This document shows, piece by piece, positions 1 to 6,764 of a DNA stretch of 12,487 nucleotides; position 1 is the first letter of the stretch, and each line of letters starts with the position of its first letter. The DNA comes from JADHZC01 sp964409505 (lineage in GTDB: Bacteria > Pseudomonadota > Alphaproteobacteria > Rickettsiales > Rickettsiaceae): contig CAYPDK010000002.1 of NCBI GenBank assembly GCA_964409505.1, positions 1 to 12,487 on the forward strand. Reading direction: 5' to 3'. Below the pieces are notes generated by a model that was not told where the DNA came from, searched no databases, and saw only the letters and a list, made by a program, of their open reading frames with translations. A program made the position numbers and the translations under genes.

Positions 1-75
1 TTAAAGACAATATTTTAGTTTGTAAAAAAGAGAAATAAAGGGAATGATACAAAATAGATTTTTATAATTAAAAAA

Positions 76-104
76 TTAACTATTTTAATTAATTATGTTA
101 TAAT
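76..104 (+). promoter_or_regulatory. Candidate sigma-70 promoter of the coiled-coil gene
   Basis: TTAACT (76-81, four of six matches to TTGACA) and a perfect TATAAT (99-104) are separated by exactly 17 bp. Transcription would start near 111, on top of the ATG at 110. Either the mRNA is leaderless or nearly so, or translation begins at the in-frame ATG at 149. In such AT-rich DNA, TATAAT matches also arise by chance; the correct spacing is what makes this one credible. Confidence 0.45.
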
Positions 105-109
105 TAATT

Positions 110-1129
110 ATGAAGCAAATTGTAAATATTATTAAAAAAAATACTTATATGACAAAACAATCCAATACGCAAAAGTCAAGCCTTACAACATATAAAGATA
201 TCATCGAATCCATCAGGAATCGAGAAAAAAAATTTGATGAAACTATACAATCAATAAATAAATTAGACAACTATATAAACAAAAAAAAACTAAACTTACC
301 GGTACGGCTTGTGGATGGGTATAAATCAAAACTAGAGTATTCACAAAAACTTTTAGTCCAAAGAAGAGGATTGAGGAATAAGTTATTTCAGTTATCTACG
401 CAACAACAAAAAAAAGAATTAACACCAGATAACATAAAAAATGAGCTTAATCAAGAATTAGAATTAACACCAGATAACATAAAAGATGAGCTTAATCAAG
501 AATTAGAATTTATTAAAAAAATGACTATCGAGATACCTAAAAGAGCGGAAAATATTATTAAAAATTCTTTGCGAGAAGATTATAAGTATATAAGATCCAT
601 GCAGACAACTTTAGAAACTTTAGAAAAGAGAGGAAAAGAGATTATTAAACAAGAAGTGCAAACAGATCATCGGAATATAAACTCCAGGCAGAAAACTTTA
701 GAAGAGAGAGGAAAAAAGATTATTGAACAAATTAAACAAGAAGTGGGAGAAGGAAATAGTATAAGTCAAAAAGAGAAGAACGATTTCATCAATGAAATAA
801 GGGAGCTTAATCAAAAACAAGAACAGCTTAACAAAGAATTTAGCTTAGATACACAGCAACAACAAAATACAAAACAAGAGAAAAAGAAATCAGGATTTAT
901 AGTCACAATTAAAAGTTGGGTACAAAAATTAATAAATAAAAAGAAAGACGAAATTGAATCAGATACACAAGAGATACAAAAAAGTACAAAGTCTACAAAT
1001 CTTTCCGATAAAAAACTTCTTTTACCGAAACGTATTCTGAATGTAATGAAAAAAGTTTCTCAATCTCTTAGAAGAGGTAAATCTACTGTAGTTAATTTTA
1101 AACCTAAAAGTAATGATCTTGAGAGGTAG
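110..1129 (+). CDS. Lys/Glu-rich coiled-coil protein of unknown function
   Basis: I do not recognise a family. The 339-aa product is highly charged, rich in Lys, Glu, Gln and Asn, with no signal peptide or membrane segment, so it is predicted soluble. Residues ~25-260 look like long helices with coiled-coil character. Residues 103-132 are two near-identical 15-aa units (ELTPDNIK-N/D-ELNQEL). A more diverged internal repeat lies at ~171-183 and 197-212 (LEKRGKEII / LEERGKKII, each followed by KQEV). The C-terminus (~290-339) is basic, with several Lys/Arg clusters. Codon use (AAA, GAA, CAA, TTA) matches the conserved genes in the window. No ribosome binding site is visible before the ATG at 110. 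Because a promoter -10 box lies at 99-104, the ATG at 149 (residue 14, MTKQSN) is a serious alternative start. The gene converges on ubiX with 56 bp between them. It could be a structural or secreted host-interaction protein, but nothing seen proves that. Confidence 0.75.
   Translation: MKQIVNIIKKNTYMTKQSNTQKSSLTTYKDIIESIRNREKKFDETIQSINKLDNYINKKKLNLPVRLVDGYKSKLEYSQKLLVQRRGLRNKLFQLSTQQQKKELTPDNIKNELNQELELTPDNIKDELNQELEFIKKMTIEIPKRAENIIKNSLREDYKYIRSMQTTLETLEKRGKEIIKQEVQTDHRNINSRQKTLEERGKKIIEQIKQEVGEGNSISQKEKNDFINEIRELNQKQEQLNKEFSLDTQQQQNTKQEKKKSGFIVTIKSWVQKLINKKKDEIESDTQEIQKSTKSTNLSDKKLLLPKRILNVMKKVSQSLRRGKSTVVNFKPKSNDLER
416..505 (+). repeat. 45-bp tandem duplication in the coiled-coil gene
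   Basis: Two adjacent 45-bp units (416-460 and 461-505) differ at one base, which changes Asn to Asp. The unit encodes 15 residues, so the frame is preserved. The near identity, including synonymous positions, indicates a recent duplication. Confidence 0.95.
620..745 (+). repeat. Older imperfect repeat in the coiled-coil gene
   Basis: Segment 620-658 (beginning TTAGAAAAGAGAGG) is echoed at 698-745 (beginning TTAGAAGAGAGAGG). Both encode LE(K/E)RGK(E/K)II followed by KQEV. The second copy has an extra 9 bp (GAACAAATT) before the KQEV part. The divergence suggests an older event than the 45-bp duplication upstream. Confidence 0.7.
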
Positions 1130-1185
1130 TTAACAACAATTAAGTAATCTACAATAATAGGCAGAATAATGCGTCTTTAAAACAA

Positions 1186-1800
1186 TTAGATTTTTCGTTT
1201 TAATCCTTTCCATCTAGTATTTATATCAAGCTTTATATTTATTAAATCTAAAACTCTAATTATGGTAAAATCTACCATTTCCTCTATAGTTTTAGGCTTG
1301 TTATAAAAAGTTGATACTGTAGGGCAGATACAACATCCAAGTCTGCTTAAAGTTAGCATATTTTTGATATGTATTGTATTGAGAGGGGTCTCTCTTATCA
1401 TCAATATAAGCCTTTTTTTTTCTTTTAAGATTACTTGAGCAGACCGTGAAATTAAATTATCCTCTATGCCAACCGCTATAGAGGCTAAAGTTTTCATGCT
1501 GCAAGGAGCTATAATCATTGCATCAAGATTATAAGAACCACTAGATATTCTCGCTCCTATTTCCTCTGGAAGATAGTTGTAATTAGTAAGTTTTATTATC
1601 TCAGATATAGATGTAATCGTCTCAGCTTTGATTGTTATGCGTGCAGAATTTGAAATTATTAAGTGTATCTCTAATTTTTGAGACTTGTCTAAAATTAGTG
1701 AATTTAAAATCTTTAATAATCTTATTCCATATATAGCTCCTGATGCTCCTGTAATCGCTACAAGAATTTTCGTTGGAGCTGAGGACGAGACTATTTTCAC
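1186..1800 (-). CDS. ubiX: Flavin prenyltransferase UbiX
   Basis: UbiX joins a dimethylallyl group to FMN, making the prenylated-FMN cofactor needed by the decarboxylase UbiD in ubiquinone synthesis. The 204-aa length fits the family. Visible signatures in order: flavin-binding ITGASGAIYG (residues 16-25), ARISSGSY (83-90), IAPCSMKTLASIA (97-109), DNLISR (114-119), RETPL with a following His (136-144), and a C-terminal PTVSTFY (160-166) in place of the more usual P.xPAFY. The start is GTG at 1800. No ATG is available upstream in frame, and only 18 bp separate it from the tRNA-Thr 3' end. Starting here gives the short N-terminus typical before the glycine-rich loop. No clear Shine-Dalgarno sequence is visible. 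It is the last gene of the minus-strand cluster and probably depends on upstream transcription and tRNA 3' processing. UbiD is not in the window. Confidence 0.95.
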   Translation of the reverse strand: MKIVSSSAPTKILVAITGASGAIYGIRLLKILNSLILDKSQKLEIHLIISNSARITIKAETITSISEIIKLTNYNYLPEEIGARISSGSYNLDAMIIAPCSMKTLASIAVGIEDNLISRSAQVILKEKKRLILMIRETPLNTIHIKNMLTLSRLGCCICPTVSTFYNKPKTIEEMVDFTIIRVLDLINIKLDINTRWKGLKRKI

Positions 1801-1818
1801 TTTCGATAAATTTTGCTG

Positions 1819-1890
1819 TGCCGGATGTCGGATTTGAACTGACGACCTAACGCTTACAAGGCGTTTGCTCTACCACTGAGCTAATCCGGC
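1819..1890 (-). tRNA. tRNA-Thr (anticodon UGU)
   Basis: The reverse complement folds as a standard 72-nt cloverleaf: acceptor GCCGGAT/ATCCGGC, D stem GCTC/GAGC, anticodon stem AACGC/GCGTT with loop CTTGTAA (anticodon TGT, reading ACA and related Thr codons), a five-base variable loop, and a T arm with loop TTCAAAT. Discriminator base is A. G1-C72 and C2-G71 agree with known Thr identity elements. CCA is not encoded, so it must be added by the CCA-adding enzyme. The T stem (GTCAG/CCGAC) has one A-C mismatch where G-C is usual. It lies 10 bp after pgpA and 18 bp before ubiX on the same strand, so co-transcription is likely. Confidence 0.96.
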
Positions 1891-1900
1891 AATTGTTAAA

Positions 1901-2500
1901 TTATAACTTTATTTCATTGATGAAATCTATAATTTTATTGATAAATATCTTGTTTACAGTGACTCTATATAAGAAAAATGCAAACAAGGCCGCTATTACG
2001 TCATCTAGCATTATGCCAAGAGGTGATTTTATATTTCTATCAATAAAACTTATAGGAAAGGGCTTTAATATATCAAATATTCTAAAAAGTGCAAATGGAA
2101 TCATTATTGTATATAAAAGCCCGTATATATTATCATCAAAGGTAAATTTCTTCGTTAGAGAAAAGATTTTAGCATTACAAAGGAATAATGTCAAAAATTG
2201 TGCTAAAATTTCGTCTATGACTATTTCTCTAGAGTCTGGATTTGTTAAAATAAATAATTTTTGATATAGGGAGATCAGATACATTGATATAAAAAATACT
2301 ATTGATATAGTTATTAATGTAATTAATTCTAATTCTTTAGAATCTAGGTTAGACTTCATTTCTATATTTTGATATATATAAAATGCTAATACGCCCAATA
2401 AAGAACCTAAAGTACCTGGCATAATATTTATGTTTCCTACAAATCCTCCCGTAACAAAAAATTTTACAAGGAATTTCCTTATATTAATTAAAGTAGTCAT
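1901..2500 (-). CDS. pgpA: Phosphatidylglycerophosphatase A
   Basis: PgpA is an inner-membrane, Mg2+-dependent phosphatase that converts phosphatidylglycerophosphate to phosphatidylglycerol. Family blocks are all present: GNINIMPGTLGSLLGV near the N-terminus (residues 22-37), DSREIVIDEILAQ (89-101), FRIFDILKPFPI (139-150) and GIMLDDVIAA (162-171), which carry the conserved acidic residues of the active site. Hydrophobic segments at ~31-44, ~58-78, ~97-110, ~126-138 and ~164-180 fit a small integral membrane enzyme. At 199 aa it is somewhat longer than the ~170 aa of the E. coli protein, mainly through a longer loop at ~45-58. It follows gltX after 32 bp and precedes tRNA-Thr by 10 bp on the same strand. 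Confidence 0.93.
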   Translation of the reverse strand: MTTLINIRKFLVKFFVTGGFVGNINIMPGTLGSLLGVLAFYIYQNIEMKSNLDSKELELITLITISIVFFISMYLISLYQKLFILTNPDSREIVIDEILAQFLTLFLCNAKIFSLTKKFTFDDNIYGLLYTIMIPFALFRIFDILKPFPISFIDRNIKSPLGIMLDDVIAALFAFFLYRVTVNKIFINKIIDFINEIKL

Positions 2501-2532
2501 TCAAAAAATGTAATTTATATCATTCATATCAT

Positions 2533-3915
2533 TCAAGTATTAATAGATAAAAATTTATCAAATCTCCTTTTTATTTCCTCTATAGATAATAAACATAAGA
2601 ACTTTTTTAATTCAGGTCCAGAAAAATTTCCAGTAATAGATAATCTTATGATATAAAAAACATTTTTCATAGATGTATTTGATAAAGTAGAAACTTTTTG
2701 AATCCAATCTTGCCAGCTTTGTTCACTTGAGATATTGGGTAAATTCTTTATTGCTGTTTTTAATATATTTTGTTCTTGCTTAGAAAGTTGCTTTTCTATT
2801 TTTATTACTGTAAAAGATTCCAGTATTCTAGACCATTTCGATATTTCTTCTATATTTTCTAGGTTATTTTTTATTAAGTTCCAAAATTCCTTGCTTATGT
2901 TTATTGAAATCTTTCTTTCAGATAATTTTTCCTGGATTTCTGTATATGTAAAACTAGAAAGTAGTTTTTGATTTAATTTAATTAAAAAATTTTCCTCGTA
3001 GATTAGAGGCTTTGTAGAGTAGTTTTTTAGACTAAATTCAGACAAAATACTTTCTAAATTTTTATAAAAATTGTGTGACTTGTTTGTACCAGCAAAAACT
3101 AAAAAATTAATGATGGATAAAGGATCTAAATCTAATTTATCTCTCAAACTGCCTAAATCAAAGCCGCCTTTTGATTTAGAAATTTTACTATTTTCTGATT
3201 TTACTAAGTTAAGATGTCCGAATTTAGGTAGTTCTCTTACACCTAAAGACTTCATCATTTGAATTTGAATGGCTGTGTTTGTAAGATGGTCCTCTCCTCT
3301 CAATATATGAGATATTTGGTAATCTATATCATCCAGTGTAGAGCATAATAAATAGGTTATCGTCCCATCAGGTTTTATAACTATAGGATCACTGACATTT
3401 TTTGTGTTGTAGGTTATATTTCCTTTTACCAAGTCTTGCCATTCAGAAGTGCTTTTGTCTAGTAGGAATCTGAAATATGGAACTCTTCCTTCAGAAAGAA
3501 GCTTTTTTTCTTGTATGTCACTCAAATATAGAGAGGATCTATCATAAATTGGAGGTTTTTTTTCTTTTAAAGCCTTATCTCTTTTTCTTTGTAGCTCCTC
3601 TGGTGTCTCATAACATTTATATAATTTTTTTTTTTTAATCAAATCTTGAATTATAGGAAGATATTTTTCTTTCCTCTCACTTTGGTAGAAAATAGTATCA
3701 AATCCAATCCCTAGCCATTTTAGATCTTGATGTATATTCTGAATATAGATTTCTTTAGATTTAATACGATTAGTATCATCTATTCTAAGAATAAATCTAC
3801 CATTATGTTTTTTAGCAAATAACCAATTAATAAGAGCTATTCTTGCATTTCCAATATGCAAATTCCCACTTGGAGAGGGCGCAAATCTTGTAGTTATGAT
3901 TTGTTTATTATTCAT
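2533..3915 (-). CDS. gltX: Glutamyl-tRNA synthetase (short rickettsial GltX1-like form)
   Basis: The enzyme charges tRNA-Glu with glutamate and, in bacteria lacking GlnRS, may also charge tRNA-Gln before amidation. It has 460 aa, normal for a discriminating or non-discriminating bacterial GluRS. The class I signature is FAPSPSGNLHIGN (11-23), with HIGN instead of HIGH. Also visible are FILRIDDTN (41-49), LYKCYETPEEL (98-108), IYDR (123-126), YFRF (147-150), SDPIVIKPDGTITYLLCS (175-192), DDIDY and HILRGEDHLTNTAIQ (195-217), and KISKSKGGFDL (244-254) as the KMSKS loop. The C-terminal anticodon-binding domain ends with RLSITGNFSGPELKKFL. I recall rickettsial GltX1 having the same HxGN, CYETPEEL and GGF features. 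The usual DTD after R-(I/F)-(E/D) reads DTN here. AAGG sits directly before the ATG at 3915, unusually close. It lies 35 bp after the MFS gene and 32 bp before pgpA. Confidence 0.97.
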   Translation of the reverse strand: MNNKQIITTRFAPSPSGNLHIGNARIALINWLFAKKHNGRFILRIDDTNRIKSKEIYIQNIHQDLKWLGIGFDTIFYQSERKEKYLPIIQDLIKKKKLYKCYETPEELQRKRDKALKEKKPPIYDRSSLYLSDIQEKKLLSEGRVPYFRFLLDKSTSEWQDLVKGNITYNTKNVSDPIVIKPDGTITYLLCSTLDDIDYQISHILRGEDHLTNTAIQIQMMKSLGVRELPKFGHLNLVKSENSKISKSKGGFDLGSLRDKLDLDPLSIINFLVFAGTNKSHNFYKNLESILSEFSLKNYSTKPLIYEENFLIKLNQKLLSSFTYTEIQEKLSERKISINISKEFWNLIKNNLENIEEISKWSRILESFTVIKIEKQLSKQEQNILKTAIKNLPNISSEQSWQDWIQKVSTLSNTSMKNVFYIIRLSITGNFSGPELKKFLCLLSIEEIKRRFDKFLSINT

Positions 3916-3950
3916 GCCTTAAATAGCAAAACTTTTAAGAAAAAATTTTA

Positions 3951-5255
3951 TTAATTAATAATTGGTTCTTCATTATAAGTATTTGTCTGATTAGTGGATG
4001 TGGTTTTATTGTTTAGATTTAAAGCAAAAGTCTCCTTATAGAATTTTTGTACTATAATTAAACATATTATAGTTAAAAATATTATATAATATGCTATATA
4101 CATAGGTTTTTGTAGTATTTTGGTAAAACTTGTTCCTATTACCGGGATAGTACTCCCAAAGGCTGCAACACTTAAATTGTAGGAAATTGCTACACTCGTG
4201 AATCTTATCTTTGTAGGAAAAACTTCTACAAGTGTTGTAGGAGTAGTTCCCATGTACATTCCAGCTGCAAAAGCAAAAAAGATTTGAGATATAATTGCAA
4301 GTTTTAGTTCCAAAGTATTTAGCATATAAAATGCAGGATATACTACAATAAGAAGCATAAAAGAAGAGACTATTAAGACTGGTTTTCTACCAATATGATC
4401 TGATATTAATGCAGAAATAGGGAATGTAATACTCATAGTAATGAGTATTACATATGAGACAGTAGAAGCATCATGAGAATTATATCCAATATCTGCTAGA
4501 TAACTTTTCATAAAAATAGTCATTGCGTTAAAAGGTACACAAACATTGATAGTAATCATTATTCCAAGAACTAGCTTTTTCCAACTCTTAAGGCTCTCTT
4601 TTAAAGGTGCTCTTGATAAGAAACCCTCATTTTTGGCATTTTTATACACGGGAGATTCAGACAAATATCTTCTCATATAAAGACCAATGATTCCTACAAA
4701 AAGTCCTCCTATAAAAGGTACTCTCCACCCCCAAGATAAGAAATCCTCTTCAGGCATAAATTTTGAAGTAATGGAGGCTACAGTTACTCCTAAAAGCATA
4801 CCAAGTGTCATACTAATAAAAGAAGTGCTTCCATAAAGGCCTCTGCTTTTTTTGGGAGAGCATTCTACAACATAAGAAATACAACCACTAAATTCTCCCC
4901 CTAGAGCCAACCCTTGAAAAAGTCTTAAAATAGTCAAAATAATAGGGGCCCATATGCCTATAGAAGAATATTCCGGTAGTAATCCAATTCCTGCAGTAGG
5001 TACAGACATAGCCAATATCCCAATCATAAGAGCTGGTTTTCTTCCAACTTTATCTCCTATTTGCCCAAAAACTATACCTCCAAGAGGTCTTGCAAATGCT
5101 CCAAGTGCAAATATTGCAAAAGAAAATATTTTTCCAAATTCATTCCCAGCAGGAAAAAATTTTACTGATATAATATTGAGTAATTGTGCATATATTGCAT
5201 AATCATACCACTCAAGACCATTACCTATCATACTTGCCACTATTAATTTTTTCAT
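3951..5255 (-). CDS. MFS transporter, metabolite:H+ symporter (ProP-like)
   Basis: A 434-aa inner-membrane transporter with twelve hydrophobic segments, of the metabolite:H+ symporter branch of the major facilitator superfamily. Diagnostic motifs: GNGLEWYDYAIYA at the N-terminus (11-23), FARPLGG (54-60), motif A as GQIGDKVGRKPAL (64-76), RLFQGLALGGEFSG (111-124), SWGWRVPF (174-181) and the second-half motif A copy SDHIGRKPVL (285-294). The C-terminal ~25 residues are hydrophilic and Asn/Thr-rich. Proteins like this are often labelled ProP in Rickettsia, where they occur in many copies; substrates of most are unknown, so no symbol is given. The ATG at 5255 is preceded by TAGGTAG about eight bases upstream, a good ribosome binding site. 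It is first in the minus-strand cluster and divergent from the RND operon. Confidence 0.95.
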   Translation of the reverse strand: MKKLIVASMIGNGLEWYDYAIYAQLLNIISVKFFPAGNEFGKIFSFAIFALGAFARPLGGIVFGQIGDKVGRKPALMIGILAMSVPTAGIGLLPEYSSIGIWAPIILTILRLFQGLALGGEFSGCISYVVECSPKKSRGLYGSTSFISMTLGMLLGVTVASITSKFMPEEDFLSWGWRVPFIGGLFVGIIGLYMRRYLSESPVYKNAKNEGFLSRAPLKESLKSWKKLVLGIMITINVCVPFNAMTIFMKSYLADIGYNSHDASTVSYVILITMSITFPISALISDHIGRKPVLIVSSFMLLIVVYPAFYMLNTLELKLAIISQIFFAFAAGMYMGTTPTTLVEVFPTKIRFTSVAISYNLSVAAFGSTIPVIGTSFTKILQKPMYIAYYIIFLTIICLIIVQKFYKETFALNLNNKTTSTNQTNTYNEEPIIN

Positions 5256-5279
5256 ATTTTCTACCTATATTACCTACTT

Positions 5280-5285
5280 ATTATA
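5280..5285 (-). promoter_or_regulatory. Possible -10 box of the MFS-gltX-pgpA-tRNA-ubiX cluster
   Basis: The reverse strand reads TATAAT here, about 25 bp before the MFS start codon. The expected -35 position (5303-5308) reads TAACAT on the minus strand, a weak match. In DNA this AT-rich the match could be chance. Confidence 0.25.
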
Positions 5286-5457
5286 TAATTACTAATTAAT
5301 TAATGTTACCTTAAATAAAATAATATTTGAACATTTTTTCTTTGTACCCTCTATCCATAAACCCTTCATAACCCCTTAACCTATTAACTTATGACCTTCC
5401 AAACAATTCTTACCAAATTGAAATGCTACACTAAAAACAAATAATTTCAATCAAAAT

Positions 5458-5508
5458 AAATCAATTCATTAACTTAATTTTAAATTGAGTAATGAATTAT
5501 ATTGATTT
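5458..5508. repeat. Imperfect inverted repeat in the divergent intergenic region
   Basis: AAATCAA (5458-5464) pairs with TTGATTT (5502-5508), TTCATTA (5465-5471) pairs with TAATGAA (5490-5496), and CTTAATTT (5473-5480) pairs with AAATTGAG (5482-5489) with one G-T pair. A five-base bulge (5497-5501) and one unpaired A (5472) interrupt the stem. It could be an operator, a processing site, or a transcript structure; which one is not decidable from sequence. Confidence 0.6.
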
Positions 5509-5660
5509 GTGGATATTATATAACAAAAATTTATTAAAATTGATCAATTGATGTAATTTATTTTATATATGCTAAATAATATCATGGTTATATTTGTAAC
5601 AAGTCGGTTCCTATAGAGAGTAGTAGACATATTTTTGTTTTTTTTATCTGCTCAACCATA

Positions 5661-5666
5661 TATAAT
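5661..5666 (+). promoter_or_regulatory. Possible -10 box of the RND efflux operon
   Basis: A perfect TATAAT lies about 50 bp before the adaptor start at 5715. TTGTTT (5635-5640) is the only -35-like word nearby, at a long 20-bp spacing. A start near 5673 would give a leader of about 42 nt. Confidence 0.35.
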
Positions 5667-5714
5667 ATGGGTAGTATTCTTTTTTTGAAGCAATTTATGG
5701 TTTAACGCTTATGT

Positions 5715-6725
5715 ATGCGCCGAATGTTGAATAGTTTTAATTTTATACTCTTTTTTTTGAGTTGTTTTTTTGGAATCTCTCTTGCTTTTGGAAATGACTT
5801 AATCACTGTTAAGAGTGAAAAGATTTCTTACAAAAAGTTTTACAATACCTATTATACAGTTGGTAAGTGCAAATTTTTAAATAGTTATGATTATTATTCA
5901 AGATTTGAAGGGAATATAGATTATATCTTAAATACTCCAAAAGATGTCTTAGAAGGAGATATTTTATTTGCAATAGATTCAAAAGTTGTAGAATCTGAGA
6001 AAATGATGGCAGAAGTAGCTCTTTATGCCGCAGATAATAGTTTTAATAGAGATAAAGTTTTATTTGAAAAAAGACTCATTAGTAAAGAAATATTTGATAA
6101 GTCAAAGGAGGCTTTTTATAGAGCAAAATTTAATTTTGATAAATCAACTTTGGATTATAATAATAAAATTATTAAAGCTAAATTTAATGGCCATGTAGGT
6201 TCTATCAAATATAATTTGAATGATTTCGTGTCTAAAGGGAGCTATTTGTTCTCCCTAGTTCAGGATGGAGAAAAATTAATATTTGTTGATGTTAGTGATA
6301 TGTTATACAAAAAAATTAAGGATAGTGCACAAATTTTTTTTTATGATATAGATCAAGTTGAACAAAAAGCAGTATCCTTTACTGTGTCAGACTATCTTTC
6401 TAATAAAGGTGTCATTTCTGTTAAAATTCTTACAAAAGATTCTTCTAATCTTATACATAACAGCTTTGTTAATGTGAAGATGATATATAATGTACATGAC
6501 GCATTATCGGTTCCGGAAAGATCTGTGTTAAGAGATGAAGATGGTCATTTTATTTATAAAATCTCTAATGAGCAGACTATAGAGAAAGTATATATGAAAA
6601 TTGGAACTGTTACAGAAGGACGATTTGAAGTGTTACAAAATGATCATTTGAAAGAGGGAGATTTAGTTGTTAGAGAAGGTATGTCTAAGGTTCTAGAGGG
6701 TAGTTTGGTACAGATTTTAGAATAG
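5715..6725 (+). CDS. RND efflux periplasmic adaptor (membrane fusion protein)
   Basis: The product should bridge the RND pump encoded next to an outer-membrane TolC-type channel. A signal peptide is visible (MRRMLNSFNF, then a hydrophobic core to ~residue 25) with a plausible cleavage after AFG (26). Mature domains in order: first half of the lipoyl-like barrel-sandwich with DVLEGDILFAIDSKVVESE (77-95), a helical hairpin of ~92-150, the second lipoyl half KIIKAKFNGHVGSIKYNLND (151-170) ending LFSLVQ, a beta-barrel (~186-260), and a membrane-proximal domain beginning ALSVPERSVLRDEDGHFIY (263-281). At 336 aa it is shorter than typical AcrA/MexA (~380-400), chiefly through a short hairpin. The ATG at 5715 is chosen because it opens the signal peptide; ATG at 5724 is possible. 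No strong ribosome site is visible. It is 39 bp upstream of the pump gene and surely in the same operon. Confidence 0.92.
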   Translation: MRRMLNSFNFILFFLSCFFGISLAFGNDLITVKSEKISYKKFYNTYYTVGKCKFLNSYDYYSRFEGNIDYILNTPKDVLEGDILFAIDSKVVESEKMMAEVALYAADNSFNRDKVLFEKRLISKEIFDKSKEAFYRAKFNFDKSTLDYNNKIIKAKFNGHVGSIKYNLNDFVSKGSYLFSLVQDGEKLIFVDVSDMLYKKIKDSAQIFFYDIDQVEQKAVSFTVSDYLSNKGVISVKILTKDSSNLIHNSFVNVKMIYNVHDALSVPERSVLRDEDGHFIYKISNEQTIEKVYMKIGTVTEGRFEVLQNDHLKEGDLVVREGMSKVLEGSLVQILE

Positions 6726-6764
6726 AATTATGAATAATACCATATTAATTTTAAATTTAATTTT

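Larger units (their letters stand above)
5256..5714. other. Divergent intergenic region, 459 bp
   Basis: No convincing gene. The part next to the MFS gene (about 5339-5400) is almost free of G on the + strand and rich in CCC/CCT runs. Next comes an imperfect inverted repeat (5458-5508) and a palindrome TTGATCAA (5540-5547). Short ATCAA/TTGAT words recur across 5440-5555. The part next to the RND operon has a TATAAT. This region should hold both divergent promoters. Confidence 0.7.

Noticed and set aside
1..75. End of an upstream gene or an RNA gene
   Set aside because: No convincing frame, cloverleaf or hairpin is visible in this short AT-rich stretch.
1130..1185. Bidirectional terminator between the converging coiled-coil gene and ubiX
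   Set aside because: I looked for an inverted repeat and found no stem of useful length.
1893..2264. A 123-codon + strand frame
   Set aside because: It lies antisense to pgpA, whose conserved motifs prove the minus-strand reading. No independent coding signal.
5715..5790. Lipoprotein signal in the RND adaptor (Cys17 after FLS)
   Set aside because: Phe-Leu-Ser before Cys is a poor lipobox, and the hydrophobic core continues past Cys17, fitting ordinary cleavage after AFG at residue 26 better.
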